Positions 1 to 9,495 of a stretch of 64,000 nt of DNA are shown here, piece after piece. Source of the DNA: Paraburkholderia hayleyella (GTDB lineage: Bacteria > Pseudomonadota > Gammaproteobacteria > Burkholderiales > Burkholderiaceae). The notes below the pieces were generated by a model. It did not search any database and was not told the DNA's origin. It saw nothing but the letters and a program-made list of their open reading frames with translations. The stretch covers positions 434,001 through 498,000 of the forward strand of contig NZ_QPES01000001.1 in the NCBI RefSeq assembly GCF_009455685.1, written 5' to 3'. The translations under genes and the position numbers were made by a program. Every line of letters starts with the position of its first letter. Positions within the stretch are counted from its first letter, which is position 1.

Positions 1-1142
1 AGAAGGTCGATCCGTACACCATCAAGTTCACGCTCAAGGAAGTCAACGCCCCCTTCATCCAGAATCTGGCGATGGAATACGCGTCGATTCTTTCGGCTGA
101 ATATGCCAGCCAGTTGATGAAAGCGGGCAAGGCCGCGGATATCAACCAGAAGCCCATTGGCACCGGTCCGTTTATTTTCCGCAGCTATACCAAGGACGCG
201 ACGATCCGCTTCGATGGCAATCCCGATTATTGGAAGCGAGGTGAAGTCAAGCTGTCGAAGCTGATTTTCTCGATTACGCCGGATGCCGGCGTGCGCGTGC
301 AAAAACTCAAGCGCGACGAATGCCAGGTGATGAGCTATCCGCGTCCTGCCGACATCGCGCCACTCAAGGCGGAGCCCAACATCGCCATGCCGTCGCAACC
401 GGGTTTCAATCTCGGTTACCTGTCGTACAACGTGGCGCACAAGCCCGTGGACAAACTCGAAGTGCGTCAGGCGCTGGATATGGCGATCAACAAAAAAGCC
501 ATTATCGATTCGGTCTATCAGGGTGCGGGCCAGCCCGCGACCAACCCCATGCCGCCGACACAATGGTCCTACGACAAAAACCTGAAAAGCGCGGCCTACG
601 ATCCGGTGAAAGCCAAGGCGCTGCTGGCGAAGGCGGGCTTTCCGAATGGTTTCGATATTTCGCTGTGGGCGATGCCGGTGCAACGCGCCTATAACCCGAA
701 CGCGCGCTTGATGGCGGAAATGGTTCAGGCGGACTGGGCCAAAATCGGCGTGCGCGCGAAGATCGTTACCTACGAATGGGGCGAATACATCAAACGCGCT
801 CATGCCGGCGAAGATGACACCATGCTGATTGGCTGGACGGGCGATAACGGCGACCCGGACAACTGGCTGGGTACGTTGCTGAGCTGCGATGCGATGAACG
901 GCAACAACTTCTCGAAGTGGTGTTACAAGCCGTTCGATGCACTGGTGCAAAAGGGCCGGGAAACCGTCGATCAGGCGCAACGCACGAAGTTCTACGTCGA
1001 TGCGCAGCAGATCTTCGCGCAGCAACTGCCGTTCTCGCCGATTGCGCACTCGACCGTGTATCAGCCGGTCAGCAAGAAAGTCATCGACATGCGCATTGAG
1101 CCGCTCGGCTACGCGCGTTTTGATGGCGTTGGGCTGCAATAA
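1..1142 (+). CDS. dppA: Periplasmic dipeptide/oligopeptide-binding protein DppA (5' end outside window)
   Basis: This is the C-terminal two thirds of an ABC-importer solute-binding protein (SBP_bac_5 family). It captures peptides in the periplasm and delivers them to the DppBC channel. The reading frame is already open at base 3, giving KVDPYTIKFTLKE, a typical DppA segment, so the first ATG at 72 is internal. Family hallmarks include the stretch NPDYWKRGEVKLSKLIF and the C-terminal block ending in GYARFDGVGLQ. It is followed by dppB, dppC, dppD and dppF on the same strand, so the operon is complete apart from its missing 5' end. The family is certain. The exact substrate (dipeptide, other peptide or haem) cannot be read from sequence. 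Confidence 0.93.
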   Translation, partial: KVDPYTIKFTLKEVNAPFIQNLAMEYASILSAEYASQLMKAGKAADINQKPIGTGPFIFRSYTKDATIRFDGNPDYWKRGEVKLSKLIFSITPDAGVRVQKLKRDECQVMSYPRPADIAPLKAEPNIAMPSQPGFNLGYLSYNVAHKPVDKLEVRQALDMAINKKAIIDSVYQGAGQPATNPMPPTQWSYDKNLKSAAYDPVKAKALLAKAGFPNGFDISLWAMPVQRAYNPNARLMAEMVQADWAKIGVRAKIVTYEWGEYIKRAHAGEDDTMLIGWTGDNGDPDNWLGTLLSCDAMNGNNFSKWCYKPFDALVQKGRETVDQAQRTKFYVDAQQIFAQQLPFSPIAHSTVYQPVSKKVIDMRIEPLGYARFDGVGLQ

Positions 1143-1202
1143 AGTGCGCGCATGAAGGGCTGTAGCCTGATTTCGCTGCATTGAAAAATAAAGCGAAGTA
1201 GC

Positions 1203-1245
1203 CCGGCGACTAGGGTCACAAGCTCTAGTCGCCGGTTGCGTTTTT
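1203..1245 (+). terminator. Stem-loop between dppA and dppB (attenuator or mRNA-stabilising hairpin)
   Basis: An 11-bp perfect inverted repeat (1203-1213 and 1225-1235, arms CCGGCGACTAG/CTAGTCGCCGG) is followed after five bases by TTTTTCTT. Such hairpins behind the binding-protein gene of ABC operons are known to end part of the transcripts or protect the upstream mRNA, so that more binding protein than permease is made. That role is inferred here from position and shape. Confidence 0.7.
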
Positions 1246-1269
1246 CTTCTTGAGACATGGGAGCGAACG

Positions 1270-2280
1270 ATGTTCCGCTTCGTTTTGCGCCGCATTGGCA
1301 TGGTGATCCCGACCTTCATCGGCATCACGATATTGGCCTTTGCACTGATTCACCTGATTCCGGGCGATCCCATCGAAGTGATGATGGGCGAGCGCGGCGT
1401 CGATCCGGCGATGCATGCCGAAGCGATGCACCGCCTCGGGCTCGACGAGCCGCTGCCCATGCAATACCTGCATTACGTCGGCCACGCGCTGCAAGGCAAC
1501 CTTGGCGTGTCGATCATCACGAATACCTCCGTCATGGACGAATTTCTCGCGCGCTTTCCCGCGACCGTTGAACTCTCCCTGTGCGCGCTGCTGTTCGCGC
1601 TCCTGATCGGCGTGCCGGCCGGGGTGTTCGCTGCCTTGCGACGTGGCACGGTGGTCGATCACAGCGTGATGGGCACGGCTCTCACCGGATATTCGATGCC
1701 GATTTTCTGGTGGGGGCTGATCCTCATCATGGTGTTCTCCGCGAAGCTGGGCTGGACTCCGGTATCAGGCCGCATCGCGGTTGAATACGATATTCCACAC
1801 ACCACGGGCTTCATGCTGATCGACGCGTTGATGTCGCATGAAGAAGGCGCGTTCCGCTCGGCGCTAAGCCACCTGATCCTGCCCGCGATCGTGCTGGGCA
1901 CGATTCCGCTGGCGGTGGTGGCGCGCATGACCCGTTCGGCCATGCTGGAAGTCCTGCGCGAGGATTACATTCGCACGGCGCGGGCCAAGGGCCTGTCACC
2001 TGCTCGTGTGGTGGTGGTGCACGCGTTACGGAATGCGCTGATTCCTGTGGTGACAGTGATCGGGCTGCAAGTCGGCACCTTGCTCGCGGGCGCGGTGCTG
2101 ACCGAGACGCTCTTTTCCTGGCCCGGAATCGGCAAATGGCTGATCGACGCGATTGGCCGCCGTGATTACCCCGTGGTACAAGGCGGCATTCTGATGATCG
2201 CCACGCTGGTGATCGTCGTGAACCTGGTCGTTGATTTGCTGTATGGCGTGCTGAACCCGCGCATTCGGCATACGAGGTAA
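1270..2280 (+). CDS. dppB: Dipeptide ABC transporter permease DppB
   Basis: Inner-membrane permease of 336 residues in the BPD_transp_1 family, forming half of the peptide channel. The N-terminus MFRFVLRRIGMVIPTFIGI is the usual first transmembrane helix of DppB. About six hydrophobic segments follow. The cytoplasmic EAA loop that docks the ATPase is visible near residues 220-250 (REDYIRTARAKGLS). The start at 1270 has GGAG upstream, spaced 5 bases. It lies 127 bp after dppA, behind the hairpin, and only 3 bp before dppC. It is full length, with no defects. Confidence 0.95.
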   Translation: MFRFVLRRIGMVIPTFIGITILAFALIHLIPGDPIEVMMGERGVDPAMHAEAMHRLGLDEPLPMQYLHYVGHALQGNLGVSIITNTSVMDEFLARFPATVELSLCALLFALLIGVPAGVFAALRRGTVVDHSVMGTALTGYSMPIFWWGLILIMVFSAKLGWTPVSGRIAVEYDIPHTTGFMLIDALMSHEEGAFRSALSHLILPAIVLGTIPLAVVARMTRSAMLEVLREDYIRTARAKGLSPARVVVVHALRNALIPVVTVIGLQVGTLLAGAVLTETLFSWPGIGKWLIDAIGRRDYPVVQGGILMIATLVIVVNLVVDLLYGVLNPRIRHTR

Positions 2281-2283
2281 CCC

Positions 2284-3183
2284 GTGAATCTTTCTACATC
2301 CATGCCCGTTAGTGGCCGGGGGCTCGCCATCCGCGAGTTCTGGAACAATTTCTCGCGCAACCGCGGCGCTGTGGGGGCGGGCGTGATCGTGCTGCTGCTG
2401 GTCGCCGTCGCGCTGAGCGCGCCGCTCATTGCACCGCATAGCCCCATCGAGCAATACCGCGATTTCGTCAAGATTCCGCCGGCCTGGCTGGACGGGGGCA
2501 ACTGGCAATTCATCCTTGGCACCGACGAAGCCGGGCGCGATATTCTTTCGCGCCTGATGTATGGCGCGCGGCTATCGTTCTGGATTGGTTTCGTTTCGGT
2601 GGTGCTGGCGCTGTTGCCGGGCATCGTGCTGGGCCTCATCGCGGCCTTCTTCGAAAAGTGGGCGGACACGCCGATCATGCGCGTGATGGATGTGCTGTTG
2701 GCGTTGCCGTCGCTGCTGCTGGCGGTCGCGGTGGTGGCGATCATCGGCCCGGGTTTGCTCAATACGATGTTCGCCATTGCGATCGTGGCGCTGCCAGGCT
2801 ATGTGCGGCTCACGCGAGCCTCCGCGCTTGGCGAGTTGCAAAAGGAGTATGTGATGGCATCGCGCGTGGCGGGCGCAGGCACGTTGCGGCTGATGTTCTC
2901 GCAGGTATTGCCCAACTGCACCGCGCCATTGATCGTGCAGGCCACGCTGGGGTTTTCTTCGGCGATTCTCGATGCGGCAGCGCTGGGTTTTCTTGGCCTG
3001 GGCGTGCAGCCACCGGCTGCGGAATGGGGGGCGATGCTGGCCTCGGCACGCGATTACATCGACAGCGCCTGGTGGATCGTGACCATGCCCGGCTTGTCCA
3101 TCCTGATCTCGGTGCTGGCGATCAACCTGCTGGGTGACGGCTTGCGCGATGCGCTCGATCCCAAACTGAAACGGATGGCCTGA
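2284..3183 (+). CDS. dppC: Dipeptide ABC transporter permease DppC
   Basis: Second permease of the importer, 299 residues, pairing with DppB. It has the short cytoplasmic N-terminus with REFWNNFSRNRGA typical of the OppC/DppC N-terminal domain, then six hydrophobic helices and an EAA loop around residues 190-220 (EYVMASRVAGAG). The start is GTG at 2284, three bases after the dppB stop, with a purine-rich stretch (ACGAGG) overlapping the dppB 3' end. Translational coupling with dppB is likely. The stop precedes the dppD ATG by one base. Confidence 0.94.
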   Translation: MNLSTSMPVSGRGLAIREFWNNFSRNRGAVGAGVIVLLLVAVALSAPLIAPHSPIEQYRDFVKIPPAWLDGGNWQFILGTDEAGRDILSRLMYGARLSFWIGFVSVVLALLPGIVLGLIAAFFEKWADTPIMRVMDVLLALPSLLLAVAVVAIIGPGLLNTMFAIAIVALPGYVRLTRASALGELQKEYVMASRVAGAGTLRLMFSQVLPNCTAPLIVQATLGFSSAILDAAALGFLGLGVQPPAAEWGAMLASARDYIDSAWWIVTMPGLSILISVLAINLLGDGLRDALDPKLKRMA

Positions 3184-3184
3184 C

Positions 3185-4264
3185 ATGGCACCCTCCCCAA
3201 ACGCATCTCATTTGCGGCGTTCGCTGTCCCCCGAGGGGGCTGGCAGCCAGTTATTGACCATTCGCAATCTGGCGGTAAGTTTCGACGGTTTGCCCGCGGT
3301 TGACCGGATCAATCTTGAGGTTGCGCCAGGCGAAGTGGTCGGCGTGGTCGGCGAATCAGGCTCAGGCAAAAGCGTGACGATGATGGCGCTGATGGGCCTG
3401 ATCGATGCACCGGGCAAGGTGAGCGCCGACGAAGTCACGTTCAATGGCCAGAATTTGCTGAAAGCCTCGGCCAAGGCGCGGCGCAAGATCATCGGCAAAG
3501 ATATCGCCATGGTGTTTCAGGACGCGCTGACCAGCCTGAACCCGAGCTACACCGTGGGCTACCAGATCAAGGAAGTATTGAAGCTGCATGAAGGCTTGCG
3601 CGGCGATGCGCTGCACCGGCGCACGCTGGAGCTGCTCGATCAGGTTGGCATTCCCGATGCGAAGCACCGGATCGATTCGTTTCCGCACCAGATGTCGGGC
3701 GGCATGAACCAGCGCGTGATGATCGCCATGGCGGTGGCCTGCAATCCGAAGCTGCTGATTGCGGATGAGCCGACGACGGCGCTCGACGTGACGATCCAGG
3801 CGCAGATCATGGCGCTGCTGGTGACGTTACAAAAGGAGCGCGGCATGGCGCTGGTGCTGATTTCGCACGATCTGGCGGTGGTCTCGGAAGTCGCGCAACG
3901 CGTCGCGGTGATGTACGCCGGGGAAGTCATCGAAACGAACCGCGTGCCTGCGATTTTCGCCACGCCGCATCATCCGTACACGCAAGCATTGCTGGCGGCG
4001 ATTCCCGAGCACAACACGGGCGCACGGCGGCTGGCGGCCTTGCCTGGGATGGTGCCAGGGCGCGATGACCGGCCGCCTGGCTGCCTCTTCGCGCCGCGCT
4101 GCAAGTACGTCGTGGACGATTGCCTGAAGGCGCGGCCCGCATTGGCCGCGGTACCGGTACCGGTACCGCTATCGGCGGCGGGCCAGGATGAAGCGGCGTT
4201 CGCGCGTTGCATCAGGCCGCTTAATTTGCCCGGCGAGGCCCATGTTCACGGAGGCACACAATGA
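3185..4264 (+). CDS. dppD: Dipeptide ABC transporter ATP-binding protein DppD
   Basis: ATPase subunit of 359 residues that energises import. It has Walker A GESGSGKS, the ABC signature MSGGMNQR, Walker B LLIADEPT, and the oligopeptide-transporter C-terminal domain with PGCLFAPRC. It overlaps dppF by four bases (ATGA). Two oddities stand out. The first ~20 residues precede the usual LLTIRNLAVSFDG start and are encoded by a segment containing the self-complementary CCCCCGAGGGGG, so the natural start could lie further in, although no better ribosome site was seen. Near the C-terminus three GGTACC units encode alternating Val-Pro. Confidence 0.93.
   Translation: MAPSPNASHLRRSLSPEGAGSQLLTIRNLAVSFDGLPAVDRINLEVAPGEVVGVVGESGSGKSVTMMALMGLIDAPGKVSADEVTFNGQNLLKASAKARRKIIGKDIAMVFQDALTSLNPSYTVGYQIKEVLKLHEGLRGDALHRRTLELLDQVGIPDAKHRIDSFPHQMSGGMNQRVMIAMAVACNPKLLIADEPTTALDVTIQAQIMALLVTLQKERGMALVLISHDLAVVSEVAQRVAVMYAGEVIETNRVPAIFATPHHPYTQALLAAIPEHNTGARRLAALPGMVPGRDDRPPGCLFAPRCKYVVDDCLKARPALAAVPVPVPLSAAGQDEAAFARCIRPLNLPGEAHVHGGTQ
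4150..4167 (+). repeat. Three tandem GGTACC hexamers inside dppD
   Basis: GGTACC is repeated three times without interruption and encodes Val-Pro-Val-Pro-Val-Pro in the C-terminal tail of DppD. As the unit is six bases, gain or loss of copies keeps the frame. It is a short length-variable site in an otherwise conserved ATPase. Confidence 0.85.
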
Positions 4265-5283
4265 GCGCAGTTCTTGACCTTCCGCACGAAGCGATGACAG
4301 GTGAAGCGCCCGTGTTGATCGCTGAACAACTGGTCAAGCATTACACGGTGCGGCGCGGCATGTTCGGGCATGGCACGGTAAAGGCACTCAATGGCGTGTC
4401 GTTTTCGCTTGAGCGTGGCAAGACGCTCGCGGTGGTGGGCGAATCGGGCTGCGGCAAGTCCACGCTGGCGCGTCAACTGACGATGATCGAAGCGCCGACA
4501 GCCGGGCGCTTGCTGATTGATGGTGCGGATGTCGCGGGGGCGGACCCGAAGCGCATTGCCGCGCTGCGCCGCCGCGTGCAGATGGTGTTTCAGAATCCCT
4601 TTGCTTCGCTGAACCCACGCAAGACGGTCGAACAAACGCTGGCCGAACCGCTGGCGATCAACACGGGTGCCAGCGCTAGCGAGCGCAGCGAACGCATCGC
4701 GCAGATCATGCGCACGGTGGGGCTGCGGCCTGAGCATGCAAAACGCTATCCACATATGTTCTCGGGTGGGCAGCGACAACGCGTGGCGATTGCGCGGGCG
4801 ATGATTCTCGAGCCGCATATCGTCGTCGCCGACGAGCCCGTGTCCGCACTCGATGTATCGATTCAGGCACAAATTCTGAACCTGTTCATGGATTTGCAAG
4901 AGCAGTTCAAAACCAGCTACGTGTTTATCTCGCACAATCTGTCGGTGGTCGAACACATCGCCGATGAGGTGATGGTGATGTACTTCGGCAGCGTGGTGGA
5001 GTTAGGCGAGCGCAAGACGATCTTTGCCCGGCCTCGTCATCCGTATACGCGCGCGCTGATGTCGGCGACGCCGTCGATCTTCGAAGCGGACCGGCGCATA
5101 CAGATTCGTTTGCAAGGCGAGTTGCCGTCACCGCTCAATCCGCCGTCGGGATGCACGTTTCACCAGCGCTGTCCGTATGTGATCGAGCGCTGCCGTAGCG
5201 AAGAACCCCGGCTGCGCGAGGTCGATGGCCGCCAGGTGTCGTGCCATCGCGCCGAGGAGGTGATGGAGGACGGGGATGCCTGA
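4261..5283 (+). CDS. dppF: Dipeptide ABC transporter ATP-binding protein DppF
   Basis: Second ATPase of the importer, 340 residues, forming a heterodimer with DppD. Visible motifs are Walker A GESGCGKST, signature FSGGQRQR, Walker B IVVADEP and the C-terminal PSGCTFHQRCP segment of the oligo_HPY domain, whose cysteines bind an iron-sulfur cluster in some family members. The ATG overlaps the dppD stop (ATGA), indicating coupled translation. The downstream TraB-family gene overlaps its last 8 bases, so the operon continues. Confidence 0.95.
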   Translation: MSAVLDLPHEAMTGEAPVLIAEQLVKHYTVRRGMFGHGTVKALNGVSFSLERGKTLAVVGESGCGKSTLARQLTMIEAPTAGRLLIDGADVAGADPKRIAALRRRVQMVFQNPFASLNPRKTVEQTLAEPLAINTGASASERSERIAQIMRTVGLRPEHAKRYPHMFSGGQRQRVAIARAMILEPHIVVADEPVSALDVSIQAQILNLFMDLQEQFKTSYVFISHNLSVVEHIADEVMVMYFGSVVELGERKTIFARPRHPYTRALMSATPSIFEADRRIQIRLQGELPSPLNPPSGCTFHQRCPYVIERCRSEEPRLREVDGRQVSCHRAEEVMEDGDA

Positions 5284-6406
5284 AGCACGGGCGGCGCGGT
5301 TGCTTGCGTGCCGCCTGTCTTTGGGCGGCTTGCTGGCCAGTGGCATGCGGCGTGGTGCACGGCTGGCGTCGAGGCTATCGCGTCGTATCGTGCTTGCGTG
5401 GCGCAGGCGCTTATTGATACTGGCCAGCGTGTTCTGCGTACTGGCGGTGACGGGGCGCGCAGGCCTGGCAGGTCCGCCACCGCCGCCGTCACCGCCTGCC
5501 GCGCTGCCAGGGTTTCATTCTCCGCCCCCTGCATCGCCGGGCACCAGCGCCAGCGGCCCCGTGCGCGTGCAGCCCGCGCACATGCCGTTCTACGTCGCCA
5601 CACGCGGCACCACCACCCTCTACATACTCGGCACGCTGCATGCCGCCAATCCTTCCGATTACATCCCGCGACAGCTTTTTCGCCGCCCCATTCTGGGCGC
5701 GTTGGCGGCGTCGGGCACGCTGGCGCTAGAGCTGTCGCCGGACGATCTGCTGTTGTCCCAGGATGATGTGTCGAAGTACGGTATCTGCCCGCGCGACTGC
5801 TTGCCTGAACTGCTTTCCGAGCCGCTCTGGCGCAAGCTGGCCGCGCGTTTGCGCGACAATCCGGCGGCGCTTGCAGCGATTCGCCGGATGCGTCCGTGGC
5901 TCGCCTCGCTGGTGGTCGAGACTTACGATTCGATGAGTGCGGGCCTGCAAACCGAGTACGGCACTGAAGCGCAATTGCAAAACGTTTATCTGCGCCTGCA
6001 CGGCAAGATCATTGGGCTGGAAACGCTGGCCGAGCAAATGCGCGCCTTTACCGGGCTGACGTTGGCACAACAGCGCGAAATGCTGGCGCAAGACCTGGTG
6101 CTTACGCCCGCCGAAAATGTGGCCGGCGTGAAGATGCTGCATCGCTTGTGGCGTGTCGGAGATGCGGACGCGATCGCGGCCTGGAATACCGCGAAGTTGG
6201 AGCAACTGGCGCGTAACCGGAAACTGGCCGCTGGCGTCGAGAACAAGATTGTATTTGAGCGTAATCGCCGTTTTGTGACGCGGATGCTGCTGCTGGCTGG
6301 CCCGAACAAACCGGTTTTCGTGGCGCTTGGCGCGCTGCATCTGGGTGGCCCCAAAGGTGTGCTGCAAGTGCTGCGGCAGCATGGCTTCGTGGTGCAGGCG
6401 GCGTGA
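5276..6406 (+). CDS. TraB/GumN family protein
   Basis: 376-residue protein of the TraB/GumN (Tiki-like) family, whose eukaryotic relatives are metalloproteases. The bacterial role is not established. After a basic N-terminus there is one hydrophobic segment (LLILASVFCVLAV, about residues 43-56) and a Pro-rich linker, suggesting export or membrane anchoring. The family core follows: GTLHAANPSDY near residue 125, a Cys pair (CPRDC), and the C-terminal VALGALHLGGPKGVLQVL block. The ATG lies inside the end of dppF behind GAGGACGGGG, so it is translated from the dpp mRNA. A metal-binding His is present in both GTLH and GALH. Confidence 0.85.
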   Translation: MPEARAARLLACRLSLGGLLASGMRRGARLASRLSRRIVLAWRRRLLILASVFCVLAVTGRAGLAGPPPPPSPPAALPGFHSPPPASPGTSASGPVRVQPAHMPFYVATRGTTTLYILGTLHAANPSDYIPRQLFRRPILGALAASGTLALELSPDDLLLSQDDVSKYGICPRDCLPELLSEPLWRKLAARLRDNPAALAAIRRMRPWLASLVVETYDSMSAGLQTEYGTEAQLQNVYLRLHGKIIGLETLAEQMRAFTGLTLAQQREMLAQDLVLTPAENVAGVKMLHRLWRVGDADAIAAWNTAKLEQLARNRKLAAGVENKIVFERNRRFVTRMLLLAGPNKPVFVALGALHLGGPKGVLQVLRQHGFVVQAA

Positions 6407-6560
6407 AAGTTACGCGACAAGGTTGTGAGCACTATGTCCGTGCCAGGCGAGTGCCAGGAGCGTTGCACAAAACCGGATGGGCCGGATGGGCCACGCGAGC
6501 GGGCGCGGTCACGGTCACGCGGCCACACAGGATGCGCGATTGAGTACCTTCAAGGGATCG

Positions 6561-8249
6561 TTAAGGGAAGGTTGTACGTAACGCTTCGCGCACGCGCGCG
6601 ATCACGGCGGGCCAGTCGTCGTGCGCGAGCTGACGGAAGAGCCGCGCCGTGGGATACCACGGCGAATCCTCGCGCTGGTCGAGCCAGCGCCAGTCTGCCC
6701 CGACCGGCAGCATGATCCATACGGGCTTGCCCAGCGCACCGGCCAGATGCGCAATACCGGTATCGATGGTCAGCACCAGATCCAGATTCATGATTAACGC
6801 GGCGGTATCCGCGAAATTATGCAGATCGTCGGTGAAATCGATGGGGCGCAGAGACGCGGGAACGGTATCGGTTTGGTGACGGGCCGGACCTTTTTGCAGC
6901 GAGAACCAGGCGATATCGGTGTCTTCGCATAGCGGCGCGAGCGTGGCGAACGGCATCATCCGGCTGGGCAATCCGGCTGGGCTGCCCTGCCATGCCAGCC
7001 CAACCCTGGCGCGTTTGTGCCGCGCGGCCGCTTCAACCCGAGGCTGCCAGGCGGCGATTTTTTCCGGATCGGTGAACAGGTAGGGGATGTCAGCCGGAAT
7101 GCTCGATAGTTCGGTGCCGAGATAGAACGGCAGGTCCATCATCGACACCCAGAAATCGTAGTGGCCGCGCGGCGGGCCGCTCCAGGCGCGCTTGAGGCCA
7201 GGCGTGCGCTGGATGATCTCGAGCAGGGGCTCGCGGACGCAGGCTTCGACATGAGCGCCATGTTCTTCAAGCTGGCGCGCGAAGCGCAAAAACTGAAAAT
7301 GATCGCCGAAACCTTGTTCCCCAACGATTAACAGACGACGTCCCGCGAGCGGCTCGCCTTGCCATTTGGCGATGCCATCGGCTGTGATGGCGCTGTAATC
7401 GGCGGGCCGCCAGCGTTTGGCGTACTCGGCCCAGCCACGAAGGTAGTCGCCGCGTTTCAGGTAAAGCCACGCGAGATTTTGCCGGGCGTCGGCCTGTTCG
7501 GGATCGAGCGCAAGCGCCTGCTGATAGAACGCTTCTTCTTCGTCGTGACGGCCTTGCATGCCGAGCGCCGCGCCCAGGCATACCAGATGGGCGGGCGCGG
7601 GATCGAGCGCGACGGCTTGACGATAGTGATGCTCGGCTTCCTGGTAGGCGCCGCCGTTGCCCAGCGCGGAGCCGAGATTGACATGCGCCCGGGTGAAATC
7701 GGGCTGCAGCGCGAGGGCCTGGCGGAAACGCTCAATCGCACCGCTTGCATCGCCTGCGGCGTTCAGCAGGTTGCCGTAACTGAAACAGGCATCGGCGGAA
7801 CCGGGTTCAAGCGTCAGGAGCGTGTCGTAGCAGGCGCGGGCTTCATCGAAGCGTTTGAGGCGGCTGAGCGCCTGGGCCAGGTTGAACCAGGCGTCGGTGT
7901 AGTCGGGGCGCAGCATCGCTGCGGTTTGATAAGCCTGTAAAGCGGCCTTTGGGTCGCCGAGCGCGGCTGCGATCAAGCCACGGTTGTTGATGCATTCGGC
8001 GGCGTGCGGATTAATGGCGAGTGCCTGGTCGAGCAGCGCGGCGGCAGCCTGATACGCCCCGCGCTGATATTGCAGCACGCCGTAGTAATGCAGTGCGTCA
8101 GCCTGTTGCGGTGCCTGGGCGAGAGTCTGCTGATAAAGCGTTTCCGCCTGGGTGAGCTGGCCATTGCGGTGGGCTTCGAGCGCTGCTGTCAACAGTGTGG
8201 GCGCGGAGGTATCGGGCGCAATGCCAGAGGTGGGATGGTTGGATGGCAT
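6561..8249 (-). CDS. TPR protein with GT9/heptosyltransferase-like C-terminal domain
   Basis: Cytoplasmic protein of about 562 residues. The first ~280 residues are consecutive tetratricopeptide repeats (units such as ALAINPHAAECINNRGLIAA). The C-terminal ~270 residues resemble the glycosyltransferase family 9 fold, with the late motif LTIDTGIAHLAGALGKPVW typical of heptosyltransferase-like domains. Such TPR-GT proteins are common in Burkholderia, and their acceptor is unknown. I chose the ATG at 8249 over a TTG 12 codons upstream. Neither has a clear ribosome site. It stands alone, convergent with the dpp operon. Confidence 0.8.
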   Translation of the reverse strand: MPSNHPTSGIAPDTSAPTLLTAALEAHRNGQLTQAETLYQQTLAQAPQQADALHYYGVLQYQRGAYQAAAALLDQALAINPHAAECINNRGLIAAALGDPKAALQAYQTAAMLRPDYTDAWFNLAQALSRLKRFDEARACYDTLLTLEPGSADACFSYGNLLNAAGDASGAIERFRQALALQPDFTRAHVNLGSALGNGGAYQEAEHHYRQAVALDPAPAHLVCLGAALGMQGRHDEEEAFYQQALALDPEQADARQNLAWLYLKRGDYLRGWAEYAKRWRPADYSAITADGIAKWQGEPLAGRRLLIVGEQGFGDHFQFLRFARQLEEHGAHVEACVREPLLEIIQRTPGLKRAWSGPPRGHYDFWVSMMDLPFYLGTELSSIPADIPYLFTDPEKIAAWQPRVEAAARHKRARVGLAWQGSPAGLPSRMMPFATLAPLCEDTDIAWFSLQKGPARHQTDTVPASLRPIDFTDDLHNFADTAALIMNLDLVLTIDTGIAHLAGALGKPVWIMLPVGADWRWLDQREDSPWYPTARLFRQLAHDDWPAVIARVREALRTTFP

Positions 8250-8394
8250 GAGGAGGGGCTGAACCGCGCCGTGCTGTTGGCGCAAAACGTGGCTTGAGCC
8301 AAAAAAGAAGGCGATTTGCCGATGATAAGCCGTCAGGCCTGCGTCTTCGATCAGATTGATCCGAAGTGATGGGCCGATAGTCTGGAGGCTTGAT

Positions 8395-9495
8395 TCAGTG
8401 CCCTGTCATGCGGGTGTGGCGAGGGTACTGAGGCGCATCGGATGTCACGCGCGCCTTGCACGGCATGGTGCGCTGTGTCTGATGGGCGATTGTCGCGTCG
8501 ATCTGGCGTAAATAACGCTGCATGTCGCGTAATGCGTCCAGCGCATCGCCGGAGGTCGTGAGGACGAAGCGGATTGTCTGGTTGAGCCGCACCTGGGCGA
8601 GCTTCCAGATGTCCGCGCGAATCACCACGCCAATCTTTGGATATTCCCCCATGGTTTGCGCATCGCTCATCAGGATGATGGGTTGGCCATTCGGTGGCAC
8701 CTGGATCGTGCCGGGCAACACCGCGTGCGCGAGAAGGTCGCGCGGAGCGTCATACTGGAGCGCGTTGCCTTCGAGGCGGTAGCCCATGCGGTTGCTATGG
8801 ATGTTCACGCACCATTCGGTGGTGCCCAATGCCTGCCTTGCTTCACGCGCGAAGTGGCGGTATTCCGGACAGGCCAGTATGCGAATCTCCAGCGCTGAGG
8901 TGCTGCCCGCCACGGCTGACCAGATCGGGCGCAACGTTTCTCGCTGACGCGCGAAGCTGCACCAGGCCGGGGCCTTGATGCCGAAGGCAGGGGCATCCGG
9001 GCTTAAGGCGCCACCGCTCGCTTGCAACGTGGACACGCCGACCGGTAGCCGGTCGCCATCACGTAGCGCCCGGCCGCCCAAACCGCCAAAACCCGCTGTC
9101 AGATCGGTGCTGCGTGAGCCGAGCACCGGCAACACGTCGATTCCGCCCGCCACGCACAGATAGCAGCGCGCACCGTCGCGGGCTGCGGGCAACACCAGTT
9201 CCTGTCCTGCCCGCACTGGTTGGCTCCACCAGGTGAACACGGGCTGGCCATCGAGCGTCGCGCCGAACTCCGCACCGCTTAACGCAATGCGCGTGGCGCG
9301 CAAAAAACGCAGCACAACGGGGCCGATGACGATTTCCAGCCCGGCTGCTGTGGGCGGGTTGCCGACGAGACGATTGCCCACCTCAAGCGCCAGCATATCG
9401 AGTGCGCCGCCAGGAGCTATGCCCTGATGACGCTTGCCGTGCCGTCCCTGGTCTTGGATCGTAGTCAGAATGCCTGCGCGTTTCACATCGATCAT
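8395..9495 (-). CDS. pxpC: 5-oxoprolinase subunit C (biotin-dependent carboxyltransferase family)
   Basis: 366-residue KipA/PxpC-type subunit of the bacterial ATP-dependent 5-oxoprolinase, which opens pyroglutamate to glutamate. The N-terminus MIDVKRAGILTTIQDQGRHG and the internal YLCVAGGIDVLPVLGSRSTD are diagnostic. Later family motifs include NRMGYRLEG and ILMSDAQTMGEYPKIGVV. It overlaps pxpB by four bases (ATGA), so the two subunits are translationally coupled. PxpA, the third subunit, is not encoded next to it. Confidence 0.92.
   Translation of the reverse strand: MIDVKRAGILTTIQDQGRHGKRHQGIAPGGALDMLALEVGNRLVGNPPTAAGLEIVIGPVVLRFLRATRIALSGAEFGATLDGQPVFTWWSQPVRAGQELVLPAARDGARCYLCVAGGIDVLPVLGSRSTDLTAGFGGLGGRALRDGDRLPVGVSTLQASGGALSPDAPAFGIKAPAWCSFARQRETLRPIWSAVAGSTSALEIRILACPEYRHFAREARQALGTTEWCVNIHSNRMGYRLEGNALQYDAPRDLLAHAVLPGTIQVPPNGQPIILMSDAQTMGEYPKIGVVIRADIWKLAQVRLNQTIRFVLTTSGDALDALRDMQRYLRQIDATIAHQTQRTMPCKARVTSDAPQYPRHTRMTGH

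Noticed and set aside
8250..8285. TTG start extending the TPR protein by 12 residues
   Set aside because: There is no ribosome site, and the added residues are not conserved in character. The ATG at 8249 is the simpler choice.
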